A stretch of 64,000 nt of DNA from Albimonas donghaensis (GTDB lineage Bacteria; Pseudomonadota; Alphaproteobacteria; Rhodobacterales; Rhodobacteraceae). Each line of letters begins with the position of its first letter. Positions within the stretch are counted from its first letter, which is position 1. The translations under genes were made by a program, and so were the position numbers. The stretch lies in NCBI RefSeq assembly GCF_900106695.1, contig NZ_FNMZ01000006.1, positions 62,001-126,000 on the forward strand. Direction: 5' to 3'. A model generated the notes under the pieces. The model made no database searches. It had not been told where the DNA came from and saw only the letters and a list, made by a program, of their open reading frames with translations. Below, in pieces: positions 1-11,429 of this stretch.

Positions 1-562
1 CCAGCTTCGACATCACCGAGCCGCCGAGGCCCGGAATGCGCATCTTGAGGCCCTTGAGGTCGTCCGGGGTCTCGATCAGCTTGTTGAACCAGCCGCCGGC
101 CTGGGTGCCGGTGGCGCCGCAGGGCAGGCATTTCAGGCCGAACTCGCCGGCCAGCTCGTCCCACAGGGCCTGGCCGTTCTTGAACTTGATCCAGGCGTTC
201 CACTCGGAGTTGGTCATGCCGAACGGCACCGAGGTGAAGTAACCCCAGGCCGGGTGCTTGCCGATCCAGTAGTAATCCGCGGCGATATAGGCCTGCGCGT
301 TGCCCGACGCCACCTCGTCGAAGCTGTCGAAGGCGCCGACCCGCTCGCCGGCGGCGAAATACTGGGTGACGATCCGACCTTCGGTCAGCTCGGTGATGCG
401 CGCGGCCAGCCGCTGAGCCGAGGTGCCCAGACCCGGGAAGTCCCGGCCCCAGGTGGAGACGATGATCATCTCCTTGCGGCTCTGCGCGATGGCGGGGGCG
501 GCCAGACCGGCCGCGGCGACGCCGCCGAGCGCGGCGCCAGTCAGAAATTGGCGTCTTTCCAT
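1..562 (-). CDS. TRAP transporter solute-binding protein, DctP family (partial, 3' end outside window)
   Basis: This minus-strand gene enters the window with its first 187 codons and continues past position 1. It starts at ATG 562-560. The N-terminus (M-E-R-R-Q-F-L-T-G, then an Ala/Gly-rich stretch ending near A-P-A-I-A-Q) looks like a twin-arginine signal peptide of about 27 residues. The mature part (S-T-W-G-R-D-F-P-G, F-A-A-G-E-R-V, later K-M-R-I-P-G-L-G-G) matches periplasmic binding proteins of TRAP transporters, which capture carboxylates and deliver them to a DctQM permease. The permease genes would be expected beyond the left edge. The substrate cannot be read from the sequence. Family assignment is fairly secure. 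Confidence 0.85.
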   Translation of the reverse strand, partial: MERRQFLTGAALGGVAAAGLAAPAIAQSRKEMIIVSTWGRDFPGLGTSAQRLAARITELTEGRIVTQYFAAGERVGAFDSFDEVASGNAQAYIAADYYWIGKHPAWGYFTSVPFGMTNSEWNAWIKFKNGQALWDELAGEFGLKCLPCGATGTQAGGWFNKLIETPDDLKGLKMRIPGLGGSVMSKL

Positions 563-684
563 GAGTCCCTCCCTGTGGATCGGGTCGTGCCGGGCTCCCC
601 CCCGACAAGACGACTGGGGCGAATAAACCAGACGCGGCTGGTTCCCACAATCGCATTTTCGCCGCTTTTTCAGGGCGCGACGCG

Positions 685-741
685 CATACTTGCGAGTATG
701 TCGTCCTGTTGTCGGCAATTCGATGCGGATTGTGTCCGACA
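685..741. promoter_or_regulatory. Two dyads in a divergent intergenic region (candidate operators)
   Basis: The 327-bp gap between the TRAP binding-protein gene (minus) and the glycosyltransferase gene (plus) is less GC-rich than its surroundings. It holds a perfect 6-4-6 palindrome at 685-700 (CATACT, TGCG, AGTATG) and a second dyad with arms 710-715 (TGTCGG) and 736-741 (CCGACA). TRAP operons are often controlled by GntR or LacI type regulators that bind such palindromes, so these are candidate operators. No regulator gene is visible, so this is inference. I see nothing else in the gap. Confidence 0.35.
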
Positions 742-889
742 GTGCCGAATGTGCCCTAACGTCGTCCCGACCCGAGCCGTTCGCGCGCCCCGGACCCGCT
801 CGACCCCCGCGGCGTCGCGTCCTTGGCGCGCGCGGGGCCGGCGGTGCTAACCCTGAGCCCTCCATTTCGGCCGCCGCGGGGAAGCACGG

Positions 890-1960
890 ATGACGGTTCA
901 CCACATCATGCCCGATCACGAGCTCGGCGGCGGCGGGGTGATGATCGCCCGCCTCGTCGGCGCCTTCGCCGCGCGGGGCGAGGCCGCGGGACACATGGTC
1001 GTGCTGCCCGAGAACACCGAGCCCCGGCAGCGCGACCTGTTCAGGGACCTGCCCCACCGCTTCGGCGCCTTTCCCGGCCGCGGCTCGCTGGTGAAGATGG
1101 CCAGGGCCATCGCCGCCGGCGCCGCGAAGGGCGACGTCATCCACGCCCACGGCTCCCGCGCCGCCATGGCCGCGGCGCTCGCCGCCGCGGTCCGGCGCGA
1201 CCTGCGCGTGGTCTACACGGTCCACGGCTTCCACGGGCTCGCCCAGCCCGGCCCGCTCGGCCTGCGCGCGAAGATCGAGCACCTGCTCGCCCGCCGGGTC
1301 GACGCCACCGCCTTCGTGTCCGAGGCCGACGCGGCGCTCGCCCGCGAACACGGCCTGCGCCATCGCGGCCCCGCGCAGGTGATCGAGAACGGCATGACCA
1401 TCCCCGCCGCCGACCCCGACGCGGCCCGCGACGTCGACCTGCTCTTCGTCGGGCGGCTGGTCTACCAGAAATGGCCCGAGGCCTTCGTGGAGACCGCGGC
1501 CCTCGTCCCCGGCGCCCCGCGGGTGGTGATGATCGGCGCGGGAGAGCTCGCGCCCGTGATCGACGCGCGGCTGGCGGCGCTCGGCCTCGCCGATTTCACC
1601 CGCCATGACGGCCTCCCCTCCGAGGAGACCCTGGCCCTGATGCGCCGCGCCAAGCTGGTGGTGATGACATCGCGCTGGGAAGGGCTGCCGACCGTGGCGA
1701 TCGAGGCCGCCATGTCCGGCGCCCTGCTCACCGGCTTCGACATCCCCCCGACCCGCGGGATCCTGGGCGAGGCGGCGGACGCCTGCCTGACCCCGGCCGA
1801 GCCCGCGCAGCTCGCCGCGCGCCTCGCCGCCCTGCTCGACGACGACGCGGGCCGCGCGGCGCTGGCCGGCCGGCTGGAGACCGACGCCCGCGCCCGCTTC
1901 GACGCGGGCCGGATGGCGGACCGCTACGCCGCGCTCTACGCCGCGCTCCCCGCCCGCTGA
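890..1960 (+). CDS. Glycosyltransferase family 4 protein
   Basis: A 356-residue GT-B fold glycosyltransferase starting at ATG 890 behind a GGGGAAG ribosome site. The N-terminal half has the Gly-rich acceptor-side loop (E-L-G-G-G-G-V, residues 11-17) and V-Y-T-V-H-G-F-H. The C-terminal half has F-V-G-R-L-V-Y-Q-K-W near residue 187 and the E-x7-E nucleotide-sugar motif within E-G-L-P-T-V-A-I-E-A-A-M-S-G near residue 264. These are classic GT4 retaining-enzyme marks. Donor and acceptor cannot be deduced. It stands alone, convergent with the acyl-CoA ligase gene only 3 bp away, so no polysaccharide cluster supports a specific role. Confidence 0.85.
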   Translation: MTVHHIMPDHELGGGGVMIARLVGAFAARGEAAGHMVVLPENTEPRQRDLFRDLPHRFGAFPGRGSLVKMARAIAAGAAKGDVIHAHGSRAAMAAALAAAVRRDLRVVYTVHGFHGLAQPGPLGLRAKIEHLLARRVDATAFVSEADAALAREHGLRHRGPAQVIENGMTIPAADPDAARDVDLLFVGRLVYQKWPEAFVETAALVPGAPRVVMIGAGELAPVIDARLAALGLADFTRHDGLPSEETLALMRRAKLVVMTSRWEGLPTVAIEAAMSGALLTGFDIPPTRGILGEAADACLTPAEPAQLAARLAALLDDDAGRAALAGRLETDARARFDAGRMADRYAALYAALPAR

Positions 1961-1963
1961 GCG

Positions 1964-3655
1964 CTACTCGGCCGCGGCCGCCTCGCGCTTCGCCGCCTCC
2001 TCGTCGCGCAGTTCCTTGCGCGACAGCTTGCCGACCGGCGTCCGGGGCAGCGCGTCGCGGAATTCCAGCGCGCGGGGCATCTCGTGCCGGCCCAGCCGTT
2101 CCTCCAGGAACGCCTGCAACGCCTCCAGCGAAAACGGCGCCGCCCCCGCCTTCAGCGTCACGAAGGCCTTGGCGCTCTCGCCCCTGTAGCCGTCCGGCAC
2201 CCCGATCACCGAGCATTCGGCCACGTCGGGATGCTCGTAGACCGCCTGCTCGATCATCTGCGGATAGACGTTGAACCCGCTGGAGATGATCAGGTCCGAC
2301 TTGCGGTCCACCAGGTAGAAGAACCCGTCCTCGTCCATCCGCCCCATGTCGCCGGTCAGGAACCAGCCGTCCACATGGCTGGCGGCCGTGGCGTCGTGGC
2401 GGTTCCAGTAGCCGGCGGTGACCGGGACGCCGCGAATGGCGATCTCTCCGACCTCGCCCGGCGGCAGCGCGCGGGTCGGCTCGCCGTGGTCCACCACCCG
2501 CATCTCCATCCCCGGCAGCGGCACGCCGATGGTGCCCGGCCGCGCCGACTGCGCGCCCTCGGGGACCGAGGTGCCGGCCCCGCAGGTCTCGGTCATCCCC
2601 CAGCCGCCCAGCAGGGGCAGCCCGGCCTTGCTCTCGAACCTGCGCCCCACCTCGACCGGCAGCGGCGCCCCGCCGGACCCGGCATTGGTCAGCGAGGAGA
2701 TGTCGCGCGTCTCCATCCCCGGATGCGCGGCCATGGCGATCCAGATGGTGGGGACGGCCGGGAAATAGGTGATCTTGTGGGTCTCGATATCGTCGAAGGC
2801 CTGGTCGGGATCGAAGCGCATGCGCAGCACGATCCGCCCCCCCGTCTCCGTGGTCCGCATCAGCACCACGGCCAGCGCGTAGATGTGGAACAGCGGCAGC
2901 ACGCAGAGCGTCGCGCCTTCCTCGGCCAGCGCCGGGTCTTGCGCGGTCCAGGCGTTGTAGGACCGCACCGCGCCCACCAGGTTGCGATGGCTCAGCATCG
3001 CCCCCTTGGGCAGTCCGGTTGTCCCCCCGGTATATTGCAGCAGCGCCACGTCGTCGGGGTCGGAGGAGCGGTCGGGCCGCGTCTCCGGCGCCCCGGAAAG
3101 GAACGCCCCGGCGTCGATCACCCCGGCCCGCTCGGGCAGAGGCGCAAGCGGGACGGAGAACGGTCCGAACGCCCCCTCGTCGCACAGGATCACGCGTTCG
3201 ATCACGCCCTCGTCCAGCAGATGCAGCGCCATCTTCACCAGCTCGGGCAGGTTGATGGTGACCAGCGTCTTCGACCCGGAATCCGTGACCTTGTGCGCCA
3301 GCACACGGTAGGGATCGAGCGCGCTGAGATGCGCGACCCGCCCCCCCGCCGCCAGCGCGCCGTAGAAGAAGAACGGATGCCACAAGGTGTTGGGCAGGTA
3401 GAGCGCCAGCGTGTCCCCGCGCCCGAACCCGTCCGCGGCCAGCGCGTTGGCGGCCTGCCACACCCGGCGGCCCAGCGCCTCATAGGTCAGGTCCGGCCCG
3501 CGATAGCTGATCGCCACCTTGTCCGCATAGCGCGCCACGGCGGCGGCGAAGGCGTCGGGGACGGTCTCGTCCGTCAGGGAGACGTCCCAGCGCACGCCTT
3601 CGGGGTAATGCGCCTCCCACGGATGAGGGGGCCGCGCGCCGGCGGTGTCGGTCAT
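1964..3655 (-). CDS. Acyl-CoA ligase (AMP-binding family, PimA/FadD-like)
   Basis: A 563-residue adenylate-forming enzyme that would activate a carboxylic acid with ATP and load it onto CoA. The phosphate-binding loop Y-T-G-G-T-T-G-L-P-K-G lies at residues 208-218. A G-W-G-M-T-E-T-C-G motif follows, then G-W-F-L-T-G-D-M-G with D-R-K-S-D hinge, and a C-terminal P-V-G-K-L catalytic lysine region. Length is normal for the family. Overall wording resembles Rhodobacterales proteins annotated as dicarboxylate-CoA ligase PimA or long-chain fatty acid-CoA ligase. Chain specificity is not visible. It lies downstream of and in the same direction as the ThDP enzyme gene. Confidence 0.85.
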   Translation of the reverse strand: MTDTAGARPPHPWEAHYPEGVRWDVSLTDETVPDAFAAAVARYADKVAISYRGPDLTYEALGRRVWQAANALAADGFGRGDTLALYLPNTLWHPFFFYGALAAGGRVAHLSALDPYRVLAHKVTDSGSKTLVTINLPELVKMALHLLDEGVIERVILCDEGAFGPFSVPLAPLPERAGVIDAGAFLSGAPETRPDRSSDPDDVALLQYTGGTTGLPKGAMLSHRNLVGAVRSYNAWTAQDPALAEEGATLCVLPLFHIYALAVVLMRTTETGGRIVLRMRFDPDQAFDDIETHKITYFPAVPTIWIAMAAHPGMETRDISSLTNAGSGGAPLPVEVGRRFESKAGLPLLGGWGMTETCGAGTSVPEGAQSARPGTIGVPLPGMEMRVVDHGEPTRALPPGEVGEIAIRGVPVTAGYWNRHDATAASHVDGWFLTGDMGRMDEDGFFYLVDRKSDLIISSGFNVYPQMIEQAVYEHPDVAECSVIGVPDGYRGESAKAFVTLKAGAAPFSLEALQAFLEERLGRHEMPRALEFRDALPRTPVGKLSRKELRDEEAAKREAAAAE

Positions 3656-3819
3656 GCTGATTTTCCTCCCGGGGGCCGCCCTGTCTGCGCGGGCTGGCCG
3701 TCATCGTTTGACCGCAACGGTAGGGAGAGGGAGGCCGCGGCGTCAATAGCCCCTGCGGAGAGGGAGGGGACGAGGGGCAGGGACCGCGCGGCCCCGCCCC
3801 CCGTCCTGATCGGGCGCCC

Positions 3820-5502
3820 TTACTCCGCGGCCCTGGTCGCCGCCGCCCGGATGCCCGAGATCGTGGCGAAGGGCGAGATCGCCTCCACCGACGACTTCGC
3901 ATGGATCACCACCGGCCCGTCATGGGCCAGCGCCGCGTCCACCGCCTCGGCGGCTTCCTCCGGCGTGGTCACGGTCAGGCCCAGCGCCCCGAAGGCCCGG
4001 CCCCAGGCCGCGAAATCGGGGTTCTTCAGCCGGGTGCCCGCGATCCGGCCCGGGAAGGCCTTCTCCTGGTGCAGGCGGATGGTGCCGTAATAGCCGTTGT
4101 CGGAGATCACGATGATCGGCGTCGCCCCCTCCGCCGCCGCGGTGGCCAGCTCGGACCCCGTCATCAGCACCCCGCCGTCGCCGCAGAACCCCAGGACCTT
4201 GCGGCCGGGGAACCGCAGGGACGCCGCGATGGCCGCCGGCACGCCCAGCCCCATGGCGCCGCCCGCCGCGCCCAGCGCCTGCGTGGTCCCGTCCCAGGGC
4301 CATTCCGAATGCACCCAGCCCGAGAAGTTGCCCGCATCCATGGTCAGGATCGCGTCCTTCGGCGCCTTCGCCGCCAGCGCCCGGATCATGTGGCCGAAAT
4401 CCAGCCCGTCGGGCCGCGCCTCCGGCGCCTTGTCGCGCATGGCGCGGGCGTTGGCGTTGATCCCCGCGGCCCAGTCGGCGCGGCCGGCGGGAAGTTCCGC
4501 ATTGCGCTCGGCCAGCCCCTGCAGGAAGGCCACCGGATCGGCCGCGAGACCCATCTCCGCGGCGATCACCTGCCCGATCACCCCGGCATCCGCATGGACA
4601 TGGATCAGCGGCTGCTCCGGGACCGGCGCCCGGGGGAAGCTCCACCCCTGCGTCGGCGTGTCGGCCAGCCGCGTGCCCACCGCGATCACCAGGTCGGCCT
4701 TCTTCAGCGGCTCGATCACCGCCGGCGGCAGCTTGAAGCCCAGATGCCCCGCGTAAAGCGGCGAGGCGTTGTCGAACAGGTGCTGGTTCTTGAAGGTCAG
4801 CGCCACCGGGATGCCATGGGCCTCCGCCGCGCGGGAAAGCGCGGCGCGCCCCTCCTCCGACCCCACGCCATGGCCCGCGATGATCAGCGGGCGCTCGGCG
4901 CGCGCCAGCATCGCCATCGCCCGGTCGATATCGGCGGATGCGACGCCGGCCCGCGGGATCGGCATGGCCGGGACCACCGGGGCGGAGGTGAACTCCTCCA
5001 GCATGTCCTCGGGCAGCACGATGATCGCGGGGCCGGGGGTCGGCGAACAGGCGGCCTGCACGGCGCGGGCGACCACCTCCGGAAGCTGGGAGGGGTCGTT
5101 CACCTCGCGCACGAACTTGGCCATGCCGCCGAACATCTGGGTGTAGTCGACCTCCTGGAAGGCGCCGCGCCCGCGCTCCCATTTCGCGACCTGGCCCAGC
5201 AGCACCACCAGCGGCACGCCGTCCTGCTCGGCCAGGTGCACGGCGATGGAGATGTTGGTCGCCCCCGGCCCGCGCGACGCGGCGCAGAGCCCGGGCCGGC
5301 CGGTCAGCTTGGCGTCGGCCGCGGCCATCAGCCCGGCGCCGCCCTCATGCCGGCAGACCACCGTCTGGATGGTCGAATCCTCCAGCGCGTCGAGAAAGCT
5401 CAGATAGCTCTCCCCCGGCACGCAGAACATGCGGTCGAAGCCCTGGGCCTCGAGGCAGCGCGCCAGCAGGTCCGCCGCGCGCATCCCGCCCGGTTCCGTC
5501 AT
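3820..5502 (-). CDS. Thiamine diphosphate-dependent enzyme (acetolactate synthase large-subunit-like)
   Basis: A 560-residue three-domain ThDP enzyme. I chose ATG 5502 because GGGAGGAG lies 8 bases upstream; an upstream in-frame extension to 5682 is Arg-rich and unlikely. The cofactor-activating glutamate is in R-H-E-G-G-A-G (Glu53). The ThDP motif is G-D-G-G at 441-444 followed by S-D-N-G-Y-Y-G with Asn469. Such enzymes cleave or ligate 2-oxo acids or 2-hydroxyacyl-CoAs. The true acetolactate synthase normally has an ilvH partner next to it, which is absent here, so a catabolic decarboxylase or lyase is as likely. Neighbours are an acyl-CoA ligase and a thioesterase. Confidence 0.8.
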   Translation of the reverse strand: MTEPGGMRAADLLARCLEAQGFDRMFCVPGESYLSFLDALEDSTIQTVVCRHEGGAGLMAAADAKLTGRPGLCAASRGPGATNISIAVHLAEQDGVPLVVLLGQVAKWERGRGAFQEVDYTQMFGGMAKFVREVNDPSQLPEVVARAVQAACSPTPGPAIIVLPEDMLEEFTSAPVVPAMPIPRAGVASADIDRAMAMLARAERPLIIAGHGVGSEEGRAALSRAAEAHGIPVALTFKNQHLFDNASPLYAGHLGFKLPPAVIEPLKKADLVIAVGTRLADTPTQGWSFPRAPVPEQPLIHVHADAGVIGQVIAAEMGLAADPVAFLQGLAERNAELPAGRADWAAGINANARAMRDKAPEARPDGLDFGHMIRALAAKAPKDAILTMDAGNFSGWVHSEWPWDGTTQALGAAGGAMGLGVPAAIAASLRFPGRKVLGFCGDGGVLMTGSELATAAAEGATPIIVISDNGYYGTIRLHQEKAFPGRIAGTRLKNPDFAAWGRAFGALGLTVTTPEEAAEAVDAALAHDGPVVIHAKSSVEAISPFATISGIRAAATRAAE

Positions 5503-5702
5503 CTCGGTCTCCTCCCGATCTCGTTCTCGCCGGCGTCTCGGAGCGGCGGTCCGAAGCGCCGAGCGCCCCCGCGACCCCAGGCCGGATTGACCCGGATACT
5601 CGCGCCGGGAAGATTTCGCCGCAACCCGCCATCCGCGCAACCCGCGGATATCCCCCGCGCCCAGGCGCCCGAGCCGCCGCACGAAACGGATCCTCCCGAC
5701 GC

Positions 5703-6176
5703 ATGCCCCAGGACACTATCTCGCCGCCCCTGCCCGATCACGCCTATGACCCGCTCGCCGCCGAGCCGCCCTATCCCTACCAGGAGCTGATCGGGTTCCG
5801 GATCGTCGAATGGCGGGAGAACCACGCGGTGGTCGAGCTGCCGGTGGCGACGAAGCACTACAACCGCCACGGGCTGCCGCATGGGGGCGTGCTGGCCTCG
5901 CTGCTCGACACGTCCTTCGGCTTCGCGTCCTGCTGGTGCCCCTATCCGGGCCGGGTGCGGCGCGCGATGACCCTGTCGCTGACCATGAACTACGTCGGCC
6001 AGCTCAAGGGCGACACCATGCGCGCGACGGGCTGGGTCACGGGCGGCGGGCGGCGCAGCTTCTTCGCCGCCGGCAAGATCGAGGACGATACCGGCGCGCT
6101 GCTCGCCACCGCCTCGGCCGCGATGCGCTGGCGGGGCAATGGCGGCGACCCGATGGGCGATCCCGTCGACCACTGA
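5703..6176 (+). CDS. Hotdog-fold thioesterase, PaaI family
   Basis: A 157-residue single hotdog domain protein. The segment H-G-G-V-L-A-S-L-L-D-T at about residues 60-70 carries the characteristic helix with its catalytic acidic residue, and M-N-Y-V-G near residue 98 follows as in PaaI-type acyl-CoA thioesterases. It would hydrolyse acyl- or phenylacetyl-type CoA esters in the cytoplasm. It is divergent from the ThDP enzyme gene across about 200 bp. No strong ribosome site precedes ATG 5703, so the exact start is uncertain. Confidence 0.8.
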   Translation: MPQDTISPPLPDHAYDPLAAEPPYPYQELIGFRIVEWRENHAVVELPVATKHYNRHGLPHGGVLASLLDTSFGFASCWCPYPGRVRRAMTLSLTMNYVGQLKGDTMRATGWVTGGGRRSFFAAGKIEDDTGALLATASAAMRWRGNGGDPMGDPVDH

Positions 6177-6292
6177 GCGACGGCCCGCATGGGGGAGTGG
6201 GGAGGGAGCCGCGCGACGACCCTTGCGCCGCTTTCCCCCGGGCGCCCGCGCGGCGCTTCGCCGGGGTCGCAGGTTGACCGGGGGCGGGCGTC

Positions 6293-6317
6293 GTAGGGCG
6301 GGTTTCAACCCGCCTTT
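6293..6317. repeat. REP-like palindromic unit (single)
   Basis: A short palindrome with stem GGCGGGTT / AACCCGCC (6297-6304 and 6307-6314) and a 2-base loop, preceded by GTA and followed by TTT on the plus strand. It lies between the convergent thioesterase and CYTH-CHAD genes, where it could also act as a weak terminator. Near-identical core sequence recurs as a head-to-head pair at 52.03-52.09 kb, also between convergent genes, so I class it as a dispersed REP-like element. Confidence 0.6.
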
Positions 6318-6361
6318 CGCGGCGCTTTCCACCGTCGCGCCGCCCTTCCCCCTCCCGCGGA

Positions 6362-7936
6362 TCACCGCCAGAAGCGCGGCGCCTCCGACAGCAGATCCCA
6401 CATCTCCCGCGCGCGGGCCCAGTCCTGCTCGGCCTTCGCCTCCAGCCGCCCCAGCATCCGCCCGGCGGCGCGCTGCGCCGCGGGATCGTCCTCGGCCGGG
6501 GCGCCGGGGAGCGTCAGCACCGCCTCCACCATCGCCGCGTCGTTCAGCGCTCCGAACAGGTTCTGAAGCTTCTTCAGGGGCTTGCGGAATGGCTGCACGA
6601 CCTCCGCCGGATAGAGCGGGGCGAAGAAATCCACCCCGTAGCGCAGCTTCTTGAGCTCCTTGCGCAGCTCGTGCCGGGCGTCGATCGACAGCGTCTCCAG
6701 CCCCTCCGCCCCGCGCCGCGCCTTCTTCCAGCGCTTCTTCAGCCCCTCCGCGGCGGCGGCCTCCACCGGGCGGGCCAGCAGCGCGGTCTGCCCATGGTCA
6801 TGCGGGCGCAGCCAGCCGCGCAGCTCCACGAAGGCCGAAAGCTCGATCAGGAACCGCCGCGCCTCCGGCCCCGCCAGCGCGGCGCGCAGATCGGCGCGCG
6901 CCGCCTCCCGCCGCGGCGCGATCGCGGCGGCCAGCGCCTCCAGCCCCGCGGCATCGGCATCCCGCGCCTCCGCCGTCTGGGCCCCCGCCATCCGGGCGGC
7001 GCGGGGCAGCATCTCCTCGGCCAGCACATCGAGATCGCGCAGCCGCCCGGCCTGCCCCGCAAGGCTCCGCGCCGCGTCGTTCAACCCGCGCAGGGCCGGC
7101 CCGTCCAGCTCCCCCCGAAAGATCGCGAACAGGCTGCGCAAGCGCCGCAGCCCGACCCGCAACTGGTGCGGTCCGCCGATCTCGTCGCCCGCCAGCACGC
7201 AGGCGACATTCGCGTCGATCTGGGCCAGGCAATCGCGCAGCATCCGCGCCGCGGCGGCCTCCGTCGTCTCTCCGGGGATCAGCGCGGGGGGCGCGGCGTG
7301 GCGCGGCGCGGGGGCCGGAACCGCGGGCTCCCCCGCCGCCAGCGCATAGCCGCGCGCCGACTTGGACAGGCCCGAGAACCGCGCCGGGATCTTCGCGAAC
7401 AGCGCCCCCGCCATCGCGTAAAGCGCCCGCGGATCGCCGGAGGTCAGCTCCAGCTCCGCCTCGCGCAGCGGCGCCCGGACCCCGCCGGCGACGATCTCGC
7501 CCACGTCGATGGCCAGTTCCGCCGCCCCGCCCTCCGCCGCCAGGTCGCGCGTGGTCCGCTCCATCACCGTCTCGAACACCGGGGAAAGCGGAGCGTCGCC
7601 GATCGCGTCCTCGACCGCCGCGCGCAGATCCGCATCCGCGATCAGGTCGAAATCGAGCCGACCGCCCGGCGCCGGCGCCTCATCCTCCTGCACCGCGAAC
7701 AGCCCCGTCCCGGCCCCCGAGCCGCGCTTGACCGTCTGCACCCAGCCGCGCCCCACCTTGCGCAGCCGCAGCGCGATCTTCGCCCGACGCAGCGCCTGGT
7801 CCGGCGTGTCGAAATAGATCGAGCGCAGGCGGCTGCGTTTCGCGGGGGCTTCGGCCATGGCGCGAAGGGCGGGCGCGCGGCGGAGCGCGGCCTCGCCGGC
7901 CTCGTCCAGCAGGAACTTCAACTCGATCTCTGTCAT
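6362..7936 (-). CDS. CYTH and CHAD domain protein (inorganic triphosphatase family)
   Basis: A 524-residue protein with an N-terminal CYTH domain (E-I-E-L-K-F at residues 3-8 is the signature; alternating Arg/Glu strands run to about residue 200) and a C-terminal CHAD domain (His- and Arg-rich helices, for example H-Q-L-R-V-G-L-R-R-L-R-S near residue 258 and H-E-L-R-K-E-L-K-K-L-R-Y-G-V-D-F-F near 430). CYTH domains bind triphosphates in a tunnel and hydrolyse inorganic triphosphate; CHAD domains bind polyphosphate. The pair points to polyphosphate-related metabolism. It starts at ATG 7936. Confidence 0.88.
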   Translation of the reverse strand: MTEIELKFLLDEAGEAALRRAPALRAMAEAPAKRSRLRSIYFDTPDQALRRAKIALRLRKVGRGWVQTVKRGSGAGTGLFAVQEDEAPAPGGRLDFDLIADADLRAAVEDAIGDAPLSPVFETVMERTTRDLAAEGGAAELAIDVGEIVAGGVRAPLREAELELTSGDPRALYAMAGALFAKIPARFSGLSKSARGYALAAGEPAVPAPAPRHAAPPALIPGETTEAAAARMLRDCLAQIDANVACVLAGDEIGGPHQLRVGLRRLRSLFAIFRGELDGPALRGLNDAARSLAGQAGRLRDLDVLAEEMLPRAARMAGAQTAEARDADAAGLEALAAAIAPRREAARADLRAALAGPEARRFLIELSAFVELRGWLRPHDHGQTALLARPVEAAAAEGLKKRWKKARRGAEGLETLSIDARHELRKELKKLRYGVDFFAPLYPAEVVQPFRKPLKKLQNLFGALNDAAMVEAVLTLPGAPAEDDPAAQRAAGRMLGRLEAKAEQDWARAREMWDLLSEAPRFWR

Positions 7937-7946
7937 GCGACGTGAT

Positions 7947-7979
7947 TATGACACCCGCGCAGGCGGGACAAATGTCATA
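7947..7979. promoter_or_regulatory. Nested dyad directly upstream of the CYTH-CHAD gene
   Basis: The outer arms TATGACA (947-953) and TGTCATA (973-979) are perfect inverted repeats. Inside them CCCGC (954-958) and GCGGG (963-967) form a second stem. On the minus strand a CATAAT hexamer at 7950-7945 lies only 9 bases before the ATG, and TTGTCC at 7971-7966 lies 15 bases further up. That could be a promoter giving a nearly leaderless transcript, or the dyad could be an operator or ligA terminator. Confidence 0.3.
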
Positions 7980-8012
7980 TTTCGCAACCTGGGATTGCGC
8001 GCGACCCGCCGT

Positions 8013-10646
<2,634 letters not shown>

Positions 10647-11357
10647 TCAGCCGGCGCTGGCGGCCAGCGGTTCGGCCATCGGCGTGGGGTCGCGCAGCAC
10701 ATATCCGCGTCCCCAGACCGTCTCGATATAGTTCTCTCCGCCCGTCGCGCCCGAGAGCTTCTTGCGCAGCTTGCAGATGAACACGTCGATGATCTTCAGT
10801 TCAGGTTCGTCCATCCCTCCGTACAGGTGGTTCAGGAACATCTCCTTGGTCAGCGTGGTGCCCTTGCGCAGGGAGAGCAGCTCCAGGATCTGGTACTCCT
10901 TCCCCGTCAGGTGCACCGGATGACCGTCGACCTCCACGGTCTTGCCGTCGAGATTGACCTTGATCTTGCCGGTCTCGATGATCGACTGGGCGTGCCCCTT
11001 GGACCGGCGGACGATCGCGTGAATGCGCGCGATCAGCTCCTCCCGGTTGAAGGGCTTGGTCAGGTAATCATCGGCGCCGAAGCCGAAGCCCTTGATCTTG
11101 TTGTCGGTATCGTCGAGCCCCGACAGGATCAGGATCGGCGTGTCGATCTTGGCCACGCGCAGCTTCTTGAGCACGTCGTAGCCGGTCATGTCCGGCAGGT
11201 TGAGATCCAGAAGGATCAGGTCGTAATCGTAGAGCTTGGCGAGATCGATCCCTTCCTCGCCAAGATCGGTGGCGTAGACGTTGAGATTGGCGTTGCGGAG
11301 CATCAATTCGATGCTCTGCGACGTGGCGGGATCATCCTCGATCAACAGGACGCGCAT
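10647..11357 (-). CDS. ctrA: Cell-cycle response regulator CtrA
   Basis: A 236-residue OmpR-type response regulator. Start ATG 11357 has GGAGGAG 6 bases upstream; the in-frame extension to 11396 is not needed. The receiver has the acidic pocket (E7, D8, D9), phospho-acceptor Asp51 in I-L-L-D-L-N-L-P-D and T-K-P-F. The winged helix contains the nearly invariant K-I-N/K-V-N-L-D ... E-Y-Q-I-L-E-L-L and K-L-R-K-K-L. The sequence is unmistakably CtrA, which binds TTAA-type sites; in Rhodobacterales it controls motility, gene transfer agent and related traits and is often not essential. The C-terminus ends A-A-S-A-G, not in the double alanine used for proteolysis in Caulobacter. sciP lies 96 bp upstream. 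Confidence 0.96.
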   Translation of the reverse strand: MRVLLIEDDPATSQSIELMLRNANLNVYATDLGEEGIDLAKLYDYDLILLDLNLPDMTGYDVLKKLRVAKIDTPILILSGLDDTDNKIKGFGFGADDYLTKPFNREELIARIHAIVRRSKGHAQSIIETGKIKVNLDGKTVEVDGHPVHLTGKEYQILELLSLRKGTTLTKEMFLNHLYGGMDEPELKIIDVFICKLRKKLSGATGGENYIETVWGRGYVLRDPTPMAEPLAASAG

Positions 11358-11429
11358 GAACGCTCCTCCGTGCAGGTTCCGGTTGCGTGGATCCACCTTC
11401 CGTCACAAAGGTAAATGAATTCCTACCAC

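Noticed and set aside
5503-5682. 60-residue N-terminal extension of the ThDP enzyme
   Set aside because: Arg-rich, no homology to the family start, and a strong ribosome site lies directly before ATG 5502.
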